From positions 62,001-126,000 of the forward strand of contig JAZQVN010000035.1 in NCBI GenBank assembly GCA_045631885.1: a stretch of 64,000 bases of DNA, read 5' to 3'. Positions 27,406 to 35,986 of this stretch are shown here, piece after piece. This DNA comes from CAJOLV01 sp045631885. Lineage in GTDB: Bacteria; Bacillota_I; Bacilli_A; RFN20; CAG-826. The first letter of the stretch is position 1. Each line of letters begins with the position of its first letter. The position numbers and the translations under genes are program-made. The notes under the pieces were generated by a model. It was not told where the DNA came from. It did no database searches and saw only the letters and a program-made list of their open reading frames with translations.

Positions 27406-28617
27406 TTATTTCATGAATGAACGGATGACTTTTTCGCAGTCTTCCTTATTCATAATTTTTGGTACTGGATAACCAGGGTTACCTTCTTTTAGGGCTCTTT
27501 CAACTAAAGTGGCCATATCTTCTTCTTTGATAAAATCAAATTTTTCTGGAATATTCATCGCTTTATTCATTCTTCTAATTTCAGCGATAAAGGCTTTGCC
27601 TTTTTCTTCAATAGTCATCTCTTCTTTAGCGATGCCAATTAAATCAGCAAGTTTTGCTAATTTCTTATATGCTTTATCACCATACCAATCTAAAACATAA
27701 GGAAGAATAACCGCGTTAGCCAATCCATGAGGAGTACCATATAATCCACCTAAATTATGCGCAATCGCGTGAACATATCCAACAAAGGCACGCGTAAATG
27801 CTTGGCCCGCGTAGAAAGAGGCTTTTAACATATTGTCTCTAGCTTCTATATCTTTACCATTTTGATAGGCTTTTTCTAAATTCTCATGGATTAATTTAGT
27901 CGCTTCTTCAGCATATCTAATTGTTGATTTGACATTGCTCTTACCAATATAGGCTTCCACTGCGTGAGTCAAAGCATCCATACCTGTTGTCGCGGTGATA
28001 AATGGAGGAAGCCCAATTGTTAAAGCTGGATCAAGGACAGCGTATTTTGGTCTTAAGCAAGAATCGCATATCGCGTTTTTCTCATGAGTTTCTGGGTCTG
28101 TCACTACTGCGGCAAGCGTGGTTTCTGAACCAGTTCCTGCGGTCGTGGGTACAGCGAAGAAAGGTGGTAACTTTTTATGCACTTTGAGATAGCCTCTCAT
28201 TTTACGGACTGATTGTTTTGGCTTCACAACACGAGCAGCCGCGGCTTTCGCACAATCCATTGGAGAACCACCACCAAAGGCAATGATGCCTTGACAGTCG
28301 TTATCTATATACACCTTTCGACATTCTTCGATATTGGGGATAGTTGGATTTGGTTGAACTCCATCAAATACGACATAACTAACGCCTTCTTTTTTTAATT
28401 CTTCAAACATCGGATCAAGCAGTTTTAACCCCATCAACCCTTTATCAGTAACAACAAGAACTTTATTAATTCCTTTATTTTTGACAAAAGATGCAAGTTT
28501 AATAACCGCGCCTTCTCCTTCAAGAAGAACTGGTTCTGACCAATCCATAAAACACATTCCGAGTTTTAAAACGACTTGTGAAATTCTATACCAACATTTC
28601 TTTAATGCCCAGCACAT
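27406..28617 (-). CDS. Iron-containing alcohol dehydrogenase
   Basis: NAD(P)H-dependent metal alcohol dehydrogenase of 403 residues. Cofactor motif GGGSPMDCAKAAA near residue 115; metal ligands Asp in LDPALTIGLP, His in GMDALTHAVEAY, and two His in VHAIAHNLGGLYGTPHG. The N-terminus WALKKCWYRISQVVLK is a subgroup extension. AGGAG is 7 nt before the ATG, and TATAAT (28645-28650) lies upstream with a leader of about 25 nt. The substrate is uncertain: butanol- or lactaldehyde-type reduction are both possible. Confidence 0.9.
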   Translation of the reverse strand: MCWALKKCWYRISQVVLKLGMCFMDWSEPVLLEGEGAVIKLASFVKNKGINKVLVVTDKGLMGLKLLDPMFEELKKEGVSYVVFDGVQPNPTIPNIEECRKVYIDNDCQGIIAFGGGSPMDCAKAAAARVVKPKQSVRKMRGYLKVHKKLPPFFAVPTTAGTGSETTLAAVVTDPETHEKNAICDSCLRPKYAVLDPALTIGLPPFITATTGMDALTHAVEAYIGKSNVKSTIRYAEEATKLIHENLEKAYQNGKDIEARDNMLKASFYAGQAFTRAFVGYVHAIAHNLGGLYGTPHGLANAVILPYVLDWYGDKAYKKLAKLADLIGIAKEEMTIEEKGKAFIAEIRRMNKAMNIPEKFDFIKEEDMATLVERALKEGNPGYPVPKIMNKEDCEKVIRSFMK

Positions 28618-28753
28618 AACATTTCTCCTAGTAATCTTTAACTTATTATAACAAATAATAAATCTAATATATAATATTAACTGACAAAAATATGTATTAT
28701 TGTTTTGATGTAAACTTGAAAAACAAAATCAAGTTTGAAAAATCAAAATTAGT

Positions 28754-28783
28754 AAAAATCGCCTGGATAATCAGACGATTTTT
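28754..28783. terminator. Bidirectional terminator-like hairpin
   Basis: AAAAATCG-c-CTG/CAG-a-CGATTTTT, symmetrical stem with one internal mismatch and T-runs on both strands. It lies in the 406-bp gap 28618-29023, which also holds the adh promoter, a 45-codon ORF and a GNAT fragment. Confidence 0.75.
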
Positions 28784-28788
28784 CTCGT

Positions 28789-28926
28789 TTATTCTTGTTT
28801 ATCTTCCTCCAATAAAGGAGTGTACTTTGCGATGATTTCGAGTTTTTGTTCATTAGTTAATTTATTCGAAAACTCTTCAAATAAATCAGTATCTTCCTCT
28901 TTATCATTCGCGGCTTCTTTAACCAT
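28789..28926 (-). CDS. Possible small acidic ORF, 45 residues (or gene fragment)
   Basis: Begins MVKEAANDKEEDTDLFEEF and ends LEEDKQE. Very acidic and helical. GGAG lies about 10 nt before the ATG and the hairpin at 28754-28783 follows the stop. It abuts a truncated GNAT fragment in the opposite direction, so it may equally be the C-terminal remnant of a lost gene; the in-frame codons upstream of the ATG stay open for ten codons. Confidence 0.4.
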   Translation of the reverse strand: MVKEAANDKEEDTDLFEEFSNKLTNEQKLEIIAKYTPLLEEDKQE

Positions 28927-28936
28927 ATCTTCAAAT

Positions 28937-29038
28937 TCTCCAGAAGCAAAACACGTTTATGAAAAAGTCGGCTTTGTTGAAACCGACGTAGTTGATGAAC
29001 CAGATTGTCACGAAGTGAATATGCTACTTAAACTCTAG
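28937..29038 (+). pseudogene. C-terminal fragment of a GNAT acetyltransferase
   Basis: The plus strand encodes SPEAKHVYEKVGFVETDVVD and then a short tail ending HEVNMLLKL stop. The A-x-x-x-YEKVGF segment is the typical last helix and strand of GNAT N-acetyltransferases. The acetyl-CoA binding core (Q/R-x-x-G-x-G/A) is absent, and the sequence upstream reads instead as the acidic minus-strand ORF. A 5'-truncated pseudogene is the best reading. Its end overlaps the ABC-F stop region by 15 bp. Confidence 0.65.
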
Positions 29039-30562
29039 GATTGTATCAAAAACATCGGAGTAGAAATCTACTTCGTGAGACACTCCAATAACTACGCCTG
29101 GATATTCTATTATCGCTTCTTTAAGCGAAGCTTTTGCTACTTTATCTAAATGGTTTGTTGGTTCATCTAACACTAAGACATTAGTTTTTTGCATTGTTAA
29201 TAGAGTTAATCTAGATTTAGCTTCTTCTCCACCACTTAATTCTTTTAATGGTTTAACTGCAAGATTAGATTTAATTCCGCATTTGGCTAAAGAGTTTCTA
29301 ATCTGTAGAGGCGTTAAATCCGGGAAATGGTTTTTAATATATTGAACAGGTGTTACTGATAAATCATCGAGCTCAGTTTGGGAGAAATAGCCAATCTTCA
29401 CTTTTTCATTGAATTTAAAACTTCCCCCTAGAGATGGGATGATATTTAATAATGTTTTGACTAAAGTAGTTTTACCAATACCGTTTTTACCCACGACGCA
29501 GATTTTATCGCCTTTTCTCAGAGAGAAAGTTATCGGTTGAAGTAAAGGTCTATCATAACCAATCACTAGTTCTTCAACATCTAATATTTCTTTTCCGATA
29601 TCTCCTGAATATGGGAAATGAATAAATACTTTATTTGTATCATCTTTAGGCGCTTCCATTCTTTCGACATGGGCTAAACGGGCTCTTCTAGATTTAGCGG
29701 CTTTTGCAGAGGTTGCTCTCACAATGTGAGCGGCGATGAATTCCTCTTCTTTTTTGATATATCTCTGTTGAGCGGCGTAATCTTTTTTATATTGCTCATT
29801 ACGGATGACGAATTGTTCTTTGAAATATTTATAATCGCCTTTATATCTATCAATAATGCCGTTATGTAGATGAAATACGACATTCGCAATCGCTTCACAA
29901 AATGCTTCATCGTGAGAAATGATTAAAAATGATTTTGGATATTTAATTAAATAATCTTTTAACCAGGAAATATATTTTGCGTCTAAATAGTTCGTGGGTT
30001 CGTCTAAAAGAAGAACATCGTTCTTTTCTAGTAACATCTTCGCTAAATAAACTTTTTCTCTTTGTCCACTGCTGAGGAGAGTGAGTTTTGTGTCTAAATA
30101 TGATTTAGATATTCCTAATCCCACGATTATCTTATCAATCTCTTCTTTAATCGAATAAAAGCCTAGTGTGATTAATTCATCGTTCATCGCTGAAGCTTTT
30201 TCAATATATGAAAGATAATCTGGGTCATCAATATTACTCCCTTTTTCAAATAGTTCATTCATCAAAGCTTCTTTTTTGAATAAATCAGCATATATTTGTT
30301 CAAGAAATTCTCTCACAGTAAAATTATCAAACTGTTTGTAATGTTGATCTAAATATGAGTAAGTAACTTTTGGAGTCCACTCAATCGTTCCTTTATCAGG
30401 AATTAATTTATTAGTTAATAAGTCAAAAAGCGTGGTTTTGCCACTTCCGTTTTGCCCAACTAAAACGATATGTTCTCCTTGATTAATCTGAAAAGAGAGA
30501 CCTTTATAAAGATCTTTATCGTAATAATTGAATTTTAAGCCTTCGACTTTTAATAAACTCAT
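29024..30562 (-). CDS. ABC-F family ATPase (ribosome-associated)
   Basis: Soluble protein of 512 residues with two ABC nucleotide-binding domains and no membrane part. Domain 1: Walker A GQNGSGKT near residue 37, signature LSSGQREKVYLAK, Walker B LLLDEPTNYLD. Linker helices around 240-310. Domain 2: GKNGIGKT, signature LSGGEEAKSRL, VLVLDEPTNHLD. ABC-F proteins act at the ribosomal E site in translation or antibiotic protection; the subfamily cannot be fixed here. A TAAAAT at 30570-30575 is 7 nt from the ATG, so it is a leaderless candidate. Confidence 0.92.
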   Translation of the reverse strand: MSLLKVEGLKFNYYDKDLYKGLSFQINQGEHIVLVGQNGSGKTTLFDLLTNKLIPDKGTIEWTPKVTYSYLDQHYKQFDNFTVREFLEQIYADLFKKEALMNELFEKGSNIDDPDYLSYIEKASAMNDELITLGFYSIKEEIDKIIVGLGISKSYLDTKLTLLSSGQREKVYLAKMLLEKNDVLLLDEPTNYLDAKYISWLKDYLIKYPKSFLIISHDEAFCEAIANVVFHLHNGIIDRYKGDYKYFKEQFVIRNEQYKKDYAAQQRYIKKEEEFIAAHIVRATSAKAAKSRRARLAHVERMEAPKDDTNKVFIHFPYSGDIGKEILDVEELVIGYDRPLLQPITFSLRKGDKICVVGKNGIGKTTLVKTLLNIIPSLGGSFKFNEKVKIGYFSQTELDDLSVTPVQYIKNHFPDLTPLQIRNSLAKCGIKSNLAVKPLKELSGGEEAKSRLTLLTMQKTNVLVLDEPTNHLDKVAKASLKEAIIEYPGVVIGVSHEVDFYSDVFDTILEFK

Positions 30563-30592
30563 GACTTCTATTTTAATAAAAATCTTTATTAA

Positions 30593-30617
30593 TAAAAAGC
30601 CGTCATATTTGACGACT
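30593..30617 (-). terminator. Rho-independent terminator after the GGDEF gene
   Basis: AGTCGTCA/TGACGGCT stem, TATT-type loop, then TTTTT on the minus strand; it ends at the stop codon of the cyclase gene. Confidence 0.8.
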
Positions 30618-30619
30618 AA

Positions 30620-31711
30620 TTATCTACCTACCATATGATATTTTTCTTTAAGCATCTTTTTATTTTGATACATCAAATCATCCGCTTTTTGGAGGACGTC
30701 TTTATATTTGAGCCCATCTTCATATTTTGCATATCCATGTGCGATTGAAAAGATTAATTCTTGTCCATCAAACTCAACGAGAGAATAAGATAAATCACCA
30801 CTAAATCTCTTAAATACTTCATCGAAGTTTTGATAATCTTCACCTAAAACAATCGCGACAAATTCATCTCCACCGACATGGAATAATTTAGAAGTCTTAA
30901 AATAATCAGGTAATGTGTGACCACACCTCACCACGAGATGGCAACCATAACGATGACCATATTTATCATTCGTGGCTTTTAAGTTATTTAAATCCATTAA
31001 GATAACCGCATATTCTTTGATTTTGCCGCTTTCAATATCTTTATCAAGTTGTTCTATCTCTAAAAGATAGGATCTTTCATTTAATAAGCCAGTCAAATCA
31101 TCGTAGTATGTGAGTTGTTCTAGTCTTTTTTCCGCTTTATAGTCGTTAATGGTCATGCCAAAGTGTTCACCACCAACAAGGAGAATGACGACAAAATAAG
31201 TGATGAAATAAATGACATTTTCAATTTCGGCATAGCCGGTAAAGAATATCGCATTATCTTGATACGCCATTACGAGAACTGTGGTCGCAGAAGATAAAAG
31301 GATGACTGTAAAAAATAAAGGTTCTACGACAAATAAACCCGCCATCAAGGTGATGATCATTAAGTAGGCAATCGGGGAATAACCAAATCTTAAATCCATC
31401 ACGCACATCATCGTGTTCCATGACATTAATAAAAGGAAATAGACATGAATAATTATGGCTAATGCATTTGTTCTAAATGTATAAAATCTCGCAAAGATTA
31501 ATAATGCAGTTAACGCTGCGGATATCACTAAAAAGAAAACGCTACCAAACAAATAAATCATATCGATTTCGGTATTGATATCGTTTGAATCGTATTCCCA
31601 ATAAATCGTAAATAAAAGCGCCAACAAAGTAATGACAATTGAAGCGATGATCATCAATAAGTTATGACGTTGAAGTCTTCTATTTAAAACCTGAAAATTC
31701 TTCGAAAACAT
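30620..31711 (-). CDS. Membrane-bound diguanylate cyclase (GGDEF)
   Basis: A 363-residue protein: about six helices in residues 15-185, then a GGDEF domain starting DDLTGLLNERSYL near 204. The active-site loop FHVGGDEF (GGDEF at 280-284) is intact, so c-di-GMP synthesis is expected. The product-inhibition site RxxD, which should lie five residues before GGDEF, is absent (FKTS at 271-274). No EAL, HD-GYP or PilZ gene is visible in the window. -10 TATAAT lies 13 nt before the ATG. The membrane part is a possible sensor of unknown ligand. Confidence 0.88.
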   Translation of the reverse strand: MFSKNFQVLNRRLQRHNLLMIIASIVITLLALLFTIYWEYDSNDINTEIDMIYLFGSVFFLVISAALTALLIFARFYTFRTNALAIIIHVYFLLLMSWNTMMCVMDLRFGYSPIAYLMIITLMAGLFVVEPLFFTVILLSSATTVLVMAYQDNAIFFTGYAEIENVIYFITYFVVILLVGGEHFGMTINDYKAEKRLEQLTYYDDLTGLLNERSYLLEIEQLDKDIESGKIKEYAVILMDLNNLKATNDKYGHRYGCHLVVRCGHTLPDYFKTSKLFHVGGDEFVAIVLGEDYQNFDEVFKRFSGDLSYSLVEFDGQELIFSIAHGYAKYEDGLKYKDVLQKADDLMYQNKKMLKEKYHMVGR

Positions 31712-31789
31712 AATTTATAAAATGATTATAGCAAAAAAGGAAAAATCCGTTATTTGAAAATAATTAGATGTGACATAAAATTGATATTG

Positions 31790-32353
31790 ATGAAACAAGA
31801 AAAAAGCACATCACTTCTAGAAAAAGCAGATGAAAAGGCTAACAAAAAAGGTATTAAGACATTGTGGCAAATTATCAAATTTGTCATTGTTTCTTGTTTG
31901 GTCACAATCATCCAATTAGCGTTAGTCAATCTTCTCTACTTTTTAATGAAAGGTTGGACAGAACCTCTACCGAACTTTTTAAGCGCGATCTTTTCTGAAT
32001 CGACAATCGGAGAAGGTCATTCAAATTGGGGTTATATTCTCCCATTCTTCTTATCCAATTTCATCGCTAATACAGTTGGTTATTTTATAAACAAATCTAA
32101 AACATTTAAAAGTGACGCTCCTATTTGGCATTACGTAATATATATCTTCTTACTACTATTGCTCATTTTATTCACCACATGGTTACAAGGAATAATCGCA
32201 AACGCTTTAACTAGCGTTGGCGCGGAAGGCATCGCTCCAACTGTCGCCGCGATGACCGCAGGAACTGTGCAACTAATTGTTTTGTTCCCACTTCAAAAGT
32301 TTGTTCTCTTAAGAGAAAAGAAAAATCCACCCGTAGAGAATGTTCAAGAATAA
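31790..32353 (+). CDS. GtrA-like membrane protein
   Basis: A 187-residue protein with four helices resembling the GtrA family, which helps move undecaprenyl-linked sugars in glycan decoration. Family features: FVIVSCLVTIIQLALVNLLY and NFIANTVGYFINKSKTFKS between helices. Start ATG 31790 (MKQEKST) is 8 nt after TAAAAT (31776-31781), again without a Shine-Dalgarno; the longer frame from 31754 would start within the promoter. Monocistronic. It could serve the polysaccharide locus at 0.6-8.9 kb, but that is inference. Confidence 0.8.
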   Translation: MKQEKSTSLLEKADEKANKKGIKTLWQIIKFVIVSCLVTIIQLALVNLLYFLMKGWTEPLPNFLSAIFSESTIGEGHSNWGYILPFFLSNFIANTVGYFINKSKTFKSDAPIWHYVIYIFLLLLLILFTTWLQGIIANALTSVGAEGIAPTVAAMTAGTVQLIVLFPLQKFVLLREKKNPPVENVQE

Positions 32354-32383
32354 AAAAGTCGCCCATTTGTTCGGGCGATTTTT
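32353..32383. terminator. Bidirectional terminator
   Basis: TCGCCC/GGGCGA stem with an 8-nt loop and A/T runs on both sides, between convergent genes. Confidence 0.85.
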
Positions 32384-32385
32384 AC

Positions 32386-33063
32386 TTATTTTATCTTCAA
32401 TGTTTTTAAATATGCTTTATGATGTTCACTCACTCGATAAGATTCGATAGCTTTTTGAATGGCTTTGTTATGAGTGAATGCATCAAAATGATGTTCTTCA
32501 ATTACTTTGATAAATGAATCGTAATTCTTTGCTAAACCAGTCGCGAGATACCAAGCGATCATCATTTTTACATAGCAGTCATCTAATTTAACTTCTTCGA
32601 CTTTTTGAATATATTCATCTCTATGATTTTCGTTAAGATAATAATTCATCAAGCATTTGATTGCATATCTGACGCGATAGATTTCATCGCTCTTTAACCA
32701 CTTATATATATCCTTAATTAATAAATCTTTATATTTATTTAAATATTTATTACAAAGCGTGTCACAGACTGACCAGTTAGTGACGTGAGGCAAGAATTCA
32801 TTAATATAGTTAATGTATTCATCATAATCCTTGATATTAGATAAGATAAAAGCGTGAAGAATATTTTCTTCGTGATATTGATGAGGAAGAGATTTTAAAA
32901 ATTCTTTTCTGCTCTTTTCATCTAAATCTTTCGCATATTTTTTAAGGATTGGTAGTCTCACTCCAATAAAGGTTTTTTCATCGATATTTGGTAATAAAGG
33001 CAAAGTGAAATTACGATATCCGATATCTTGTTTTGATAATAAATATTCTTTGATTTTATCCAT
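32386..33063 (-). CDS. AlkD-like DNA alkylation repair protein
   Basis: A 225-residue all-helical protein of the AlkD/AlkC-like HEAT-repeat family, DNA glycosylases that excise bulky or alkylated bases. Visible: FIGVRLPILKKYAKDL near residue 35, HEENILHAFIL, then VTNWSVCDTLCNKYL with the Trp-x-x-x-Asp pattern of the active site, and RVRYAIKCLMNYY. The start at 33063 is preferred over an in-frame ATG at 33087 since the latter lies in the promoter-like TATATT. Lesion specificity unknown. Confidence 0.85.
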   Translation of the reverse strand: MDKIKEYLLSKQDIGYRNFTLPLLPNIDEKTFIGVRLPILKKYAKDLDEKSRKEFLKSLPHQYHEENILHAFILSNIKDYDEYINYINEFLPHVTNWSVCDTLCNKYLNKYKDLLIKDIYKWLKSDEIYRVRYAIKCLMNYYLNENHRDEYIQKVEEVKLDDCYVKMMIAWYLATGLAKNYDSFIKVIEEHHFDAFTHNKAIQKAIESYRVSEHHKAYLKTLKIK

Positions 33064-33155
33064 ATTTGTTCTTTCAAAATATAACACTATTTTTTAGTAA
33101 GCCTATATAGGAGCAAATAAATTAAAATAAATAAACGTCTCTTTTATGCATTATA

Positions 33156-33779
33156 TTATCTCCACTGACCCGGAAGGACTTTTTTCTCCATGTACGGGAA
33201 TTGACGGTCAAATTCTTCTAATTCCGCCATATATTTTTCATCATGAATATCGCAGTCGCAACAATCTGGTTCATAGAACTTCCCGGCGATATCTTTCATC
33301 GATCCTTCTTTTAGTTCATAACCCATAAATGCATCGAAATTTGATCCATCTGGCATAGTGACACCAAATTCTTTCGCCTCTTTAAAACCAAATTTTGGAT
33401 AATATGTCGGAACTCCACAAATAAATATGGCTGGGTAATCGGTTAACTTAGCTAATTTGATTGATTCTAAAAGCAACGTTTTGCCAATTCCTTTTCTTTG
33501 ATATTCCGGATCAACACATAAAGGTCCAAAAGTCAAAACATCAATGTCGCCATTTTTGGTTTCTAATCGGCACTTAGTGTATAAGATAAAACCCACAATT
33601 TTATTATCTAGCTTTGCTAGAAGAGATAAACTCGGAACATAATTTGCATCATTAAAGAGTCTATGAACCAAATAATGTTCATCGCATCCAGGCATATTTA
33701 AATTCCAAAAAGATCTTTTTGCTAAATATTTTATTTCGTAATAGTCTTTTTCTAATATGTGTTCAATTTTAATATCCAT
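33156..33779 (-). CDS. GNAT family N-acetyltransferase
   Basis: A 207-residue acetyltransferase. The acetyl-CoA site is QRKGIGKTLL preceded by LCVDPEY. The surrounding TFGPLCVDPEYQRKGIG, then IFICGVPTYYPKFGFKEA, resembles the YhbS-type GNATs. Last gene of a three-gene operon with a small protein and another GNAT; a 5-nt gap separates it from the upstream gene and there is no Shine-Dalgarno, which suggests coupling. Substrate unknown. Confidence 0.85.
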   Translation of the reverse strand: MDIKIEHILEKDYYEIKYLAKRSFWNLNMPGCDEHYLVHRLFNDANYVPSLSLLAKLDNKIVGFILYTKCRLETKNGDIDVLTFGPLCVDPEYQRKGIGKTLLLESIKLAKLTDYPAIFICGVPTYYPKFGFKEAKEFGVTMPDGSNFDAFMGYELKEGSMKDIAGKFYEPDCCDCDIHDEKYMAELEEFDRQFPYMEKKVLPGQWR

Positions 33780-33784
33780 GATGT

Positions 33785-34102
33785 TTAATCAGCAAAAGTA
33801 ACAGTTAATTTTGAATTAAAAGCTTCAAAATGACTAGCATCACCGCATGAATCGGAATTCTCAAATACTTTCGTTTCTCCTCGTTTAAGCGATTGTTCTT
33901 TTTTGTTGTCCATCGAAACAATTATTTCGTTATCAGAGACAATATTCAAAATCTTAAATGAGCCATAAGAAAAATGGCCTTTTAGTTCAACTTTTTCACC
34001 ATCTTGAATTAATAATTCATAATTATAAATATATAATTGGCTCGAACTATTTTCCCAGCATGTACATCTATCTTCAATTTTTAAGATACCTTTAATCGCC
34101 AT
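33785..34102 (-). CDS. Small protein of unknown function between two GNAT genes
   Basis: A 105-residue soluble protein with alternating hydrophobic residues throughout (about eight strands: KGILKIE, LYIYNYELLI, VELKGHF, FKILNIV, EIIVSMD, ETKVFE, SKLTVTFA), so a small beta-sandwich or barrel is likely. Gaps of 1 and 5 nt to its neighbours put it in the operon. No family recognised. Confidence 0.65.
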   Translation of the reverse strand: MAIKGILKIEDRCTCWENSSSQLYIYNYELLIQDGEKVELKGHFSYGSFKILNIVSDNEIIVSMDNKKEQSLKRGETKVFENSDSCGDASHFEAFNSKLTVTFAD

Positions 34103-34103
34103 A

Positions 34104-34964
34104 TTATTCTCCTTGATAAAAAGTGTAGCGTTTCACTACTTTAAATCCTAATCTTTCATAAAATCCCATGTCAGAAATAACATAGGCTTTTTTCGCCCCT
34201 AATTCCCTTACTCGATTAAGCGCTTCATATATCATCGCTTTAGCGATACCTTTATTTCGATATCCTGGAATTACGCATACTGGTTCAACATAGGCATAGT
34301 CTGTTTTATCGCTATACCATATAGAGCAATGGGCGACATATTTATCATCACATTTTATAGTGACACTTAAACGTGGATTAAAATGAGGTCTAGCCCCACC
34401 TTTAATGGTGTTTTCTTTCATGCATTCTTCTTTATCACCGCCATGATCGAATCCTTGCCAAAATAACCAACATAATTCATCGTAATCATCTATTGGGTCA
34501 AGATAAGCGAATGACATGCCTTCTTTGAGATTGACCTCAAGAGTTTTATCTAAATCAATGCACATCATTGTTTCAGTTTGATCAATCTTTTGATAACCAT
34601 CGTCTGTTACTAGTTTAATTTCTAATTCATTATCATCTGCGACAGCGACTTTAAAACCATCATCATCTTTGATGTTTTCATAAGCGAAATCCAATACTTC
34701 TTTATACAAAGAATAGTGTTCAGGTAAAACTAAAACAGACCCTTCACCAAGGAACATATCATATATCGCACACGCAACAACTTCATCGTTATCAATCCAT
34801 AGTCCAATACGTGACATAAGTGTTTTATCAAACATTGGATGTTCATACATCCATTCAAATCTAGCCCAGTTCCAGTTAATGTGGTCGGTGCTCTTTTCAT
34901 TGAGTTTGATTAAAAAATCAAAAACTTTTTCATAATCACTTGGTTCAAATCTTTTAAATTCCAT
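34104..34964 (-). CDS. GNAT family N-acetyltransferase
   Basis: A 286-residue protein whose C-terminal half is a GNAT domain: PVCVIPGYRNKGIAKAMI (acetyl-CoA loop) and YVISDMGFYERLGFKVV. The N-terminal half looks like a degenerate second GNAT fold. First gene of its operon. -10 TATACT (34972-34977) is 7 nt from the ATG with no Shine-Dalgarno. Substrate unknown. Confidence 0.83.
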   Translation of the reverse strand: MEFKRFEPSDYEKVFDFLIKLNEKSTDHINWNWARFEWMYEHPMFDKTLMSRIGLWIDNDEVVACAIYDMFLGEGSVLVLPEHYSLYKEVLDFAYENIKDDDGFKVAVADDNELEIKLVTDDGYQKIDQTETMMCIDLDKTLEVNLKEGMSFAYLDPIDDYDELCWLFWQGFDHGGDKEECMKENTIKGGARPHFNPRLSVTIKCDDKYVAHCSIWYSDKTDYAYVEPVCVIPGYRNKGIAKAMIYEALNRVRELGAKKAYVISDMGFYERLGFKVVKRYTFYQGE

Positions 34965-34979
34965 ATAAATAAGTATAGC

Positions 34980-35005
34980 AAAAAGCCGTCCATGATGGAC
35001 GACTT
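34980..35005 (-). terminator. Rho-independent terminator, AGTCGTCCA family
   Basis: AGTCGTCCA/TGGACGGCT stem with a 3-nt loop, then TTTTTGC on the minus strand. It ends the gene at 35020 and is one of several closely similar terminators in the window. Confidence 0.85.
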
Positions 35006-35019
35006 AATTAATTGAATAA

Positions 35020-35937
35020 TTATTGTTTGTCTTTTTTACCAATGTTAATTAAATAGTTTTCTAGATAGACATCATAAAGAATATCAACAGGGACTTTTCC
35101 AGCGTTATATCTATCTGCGAGTAGTTGAATAATATCGACAGGGATATAAACGTCATCACCTTCATAATAGAACTTAGACTCTAACTCCGCTAAATGTGCA
35201 ATCGCATTACTAACTTTTGGGAATTCAAAATCAGGTGATTCTTTGTAATATCGCTCAATGCTTTTAGTGACATGTTTATTTGTTAGATTATGAACTATTC
35301 TTAATAGTTGGCAAATACCAAAACTAATAGCGATTATTAATAGTAATGATACGGACCATGGAATGTATTTATCAGTGTAATAATGATCATTCCATTCTTT
35401 TAAGATAATGACCATGATGAGATAAACAATCATATATATGGCAACAGGAATTAATGCAATGAATGAAAAAGAAAACTTGATGCGTGTATCAGAAATAACA
35501 AGCACAAATAGCAAGGTAATTAAAAGGGGATTAATGGTGTGCGTAAATAATTTAGCGTTAGTAAACATCGCTTTTACAAATCCTTGATACGCACTGATGA
35601 TAGTTATCGCAACAAAGAAAGTTAAAAACACTCCAACAGCGCCGACATACATCACGATTACAATCCAAGAAGGAAGTTTATATCTATCTCTTCTTAGACC
35701 ATCAATTTGGAAAGGAAGACACATCGCAGCAGAAAAAGCAGCGATGATGTTTGAGATGGTTGTAAACATTTTAAAAGTGCCAACACCAGCTTCTGAACTA
35801 CCGCTATCAAAGAAGTCTGTTAGGCTTAAAGATAAGGCAACAAAGGTCATCACTATAACTAATGAACAAATAACGATGCCAGAAATAAAACGCATTTTGT
35901 TGATTTTTCTAGCGTTAACAATTGGTTTCTCTTTCAT
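35020..35937 (-). CDS. Polytopic membrane protein, possibly Pr6Pr-type
   Basis: A 305-residue protein with about six helices in the first 210 residues and a soluble C-terminal tail. MFTTISNIIAAFSA near residue 57 and FTHTINPLLI near 135 recall the F-T-x-x-S-N and H-x-x-x-P pattern of the Pr6Pr membrane family, but the match is by eye and weak. Divergent from the gene at 35987. A possible -10 TAGAAT is about 10 nt from the ATG. Function unknown. Confidence 0.6.
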   Translation of the reverse strand: MKEKPIVNARKINKMRFISGIVICSLVIVMTFVALSLSLTDFFDSGSSEAGVGTFKMFTTISNIIAAFSAAMCLPFQIDGLRRDRYKLPSWIVIVMYVGAVGVFLTFFVAITIISAYQGFVKAMFTNAKLFTHTINPLLITLLFVLVISDTRIKFSFSFIALIPVAIYMIVYLIMVIILKEWNDHYYTDKYIPWSVSLLLIIAISFGICQLLRIVHNLTNKHVTKSIERYYKESPDFEFPKVSNAIAHLAELESKFYYEGDDVYIPVDIIQLLADRYNAGKVPVDILYDVYLENYLINIGKKDKQ

Positions 35938-35986
35938 AACTCTTATTATTCTATCATAACTAACGCGTGTTATATAATTTACGTAA

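Noticed and set aside
28820..29038. 72-codon plus-strand frame as a whole gene
   Set aside because: The first 39 codons are antisense to the acidic ORF and have no ribosome site; only the GNAT-like tail is convincing.
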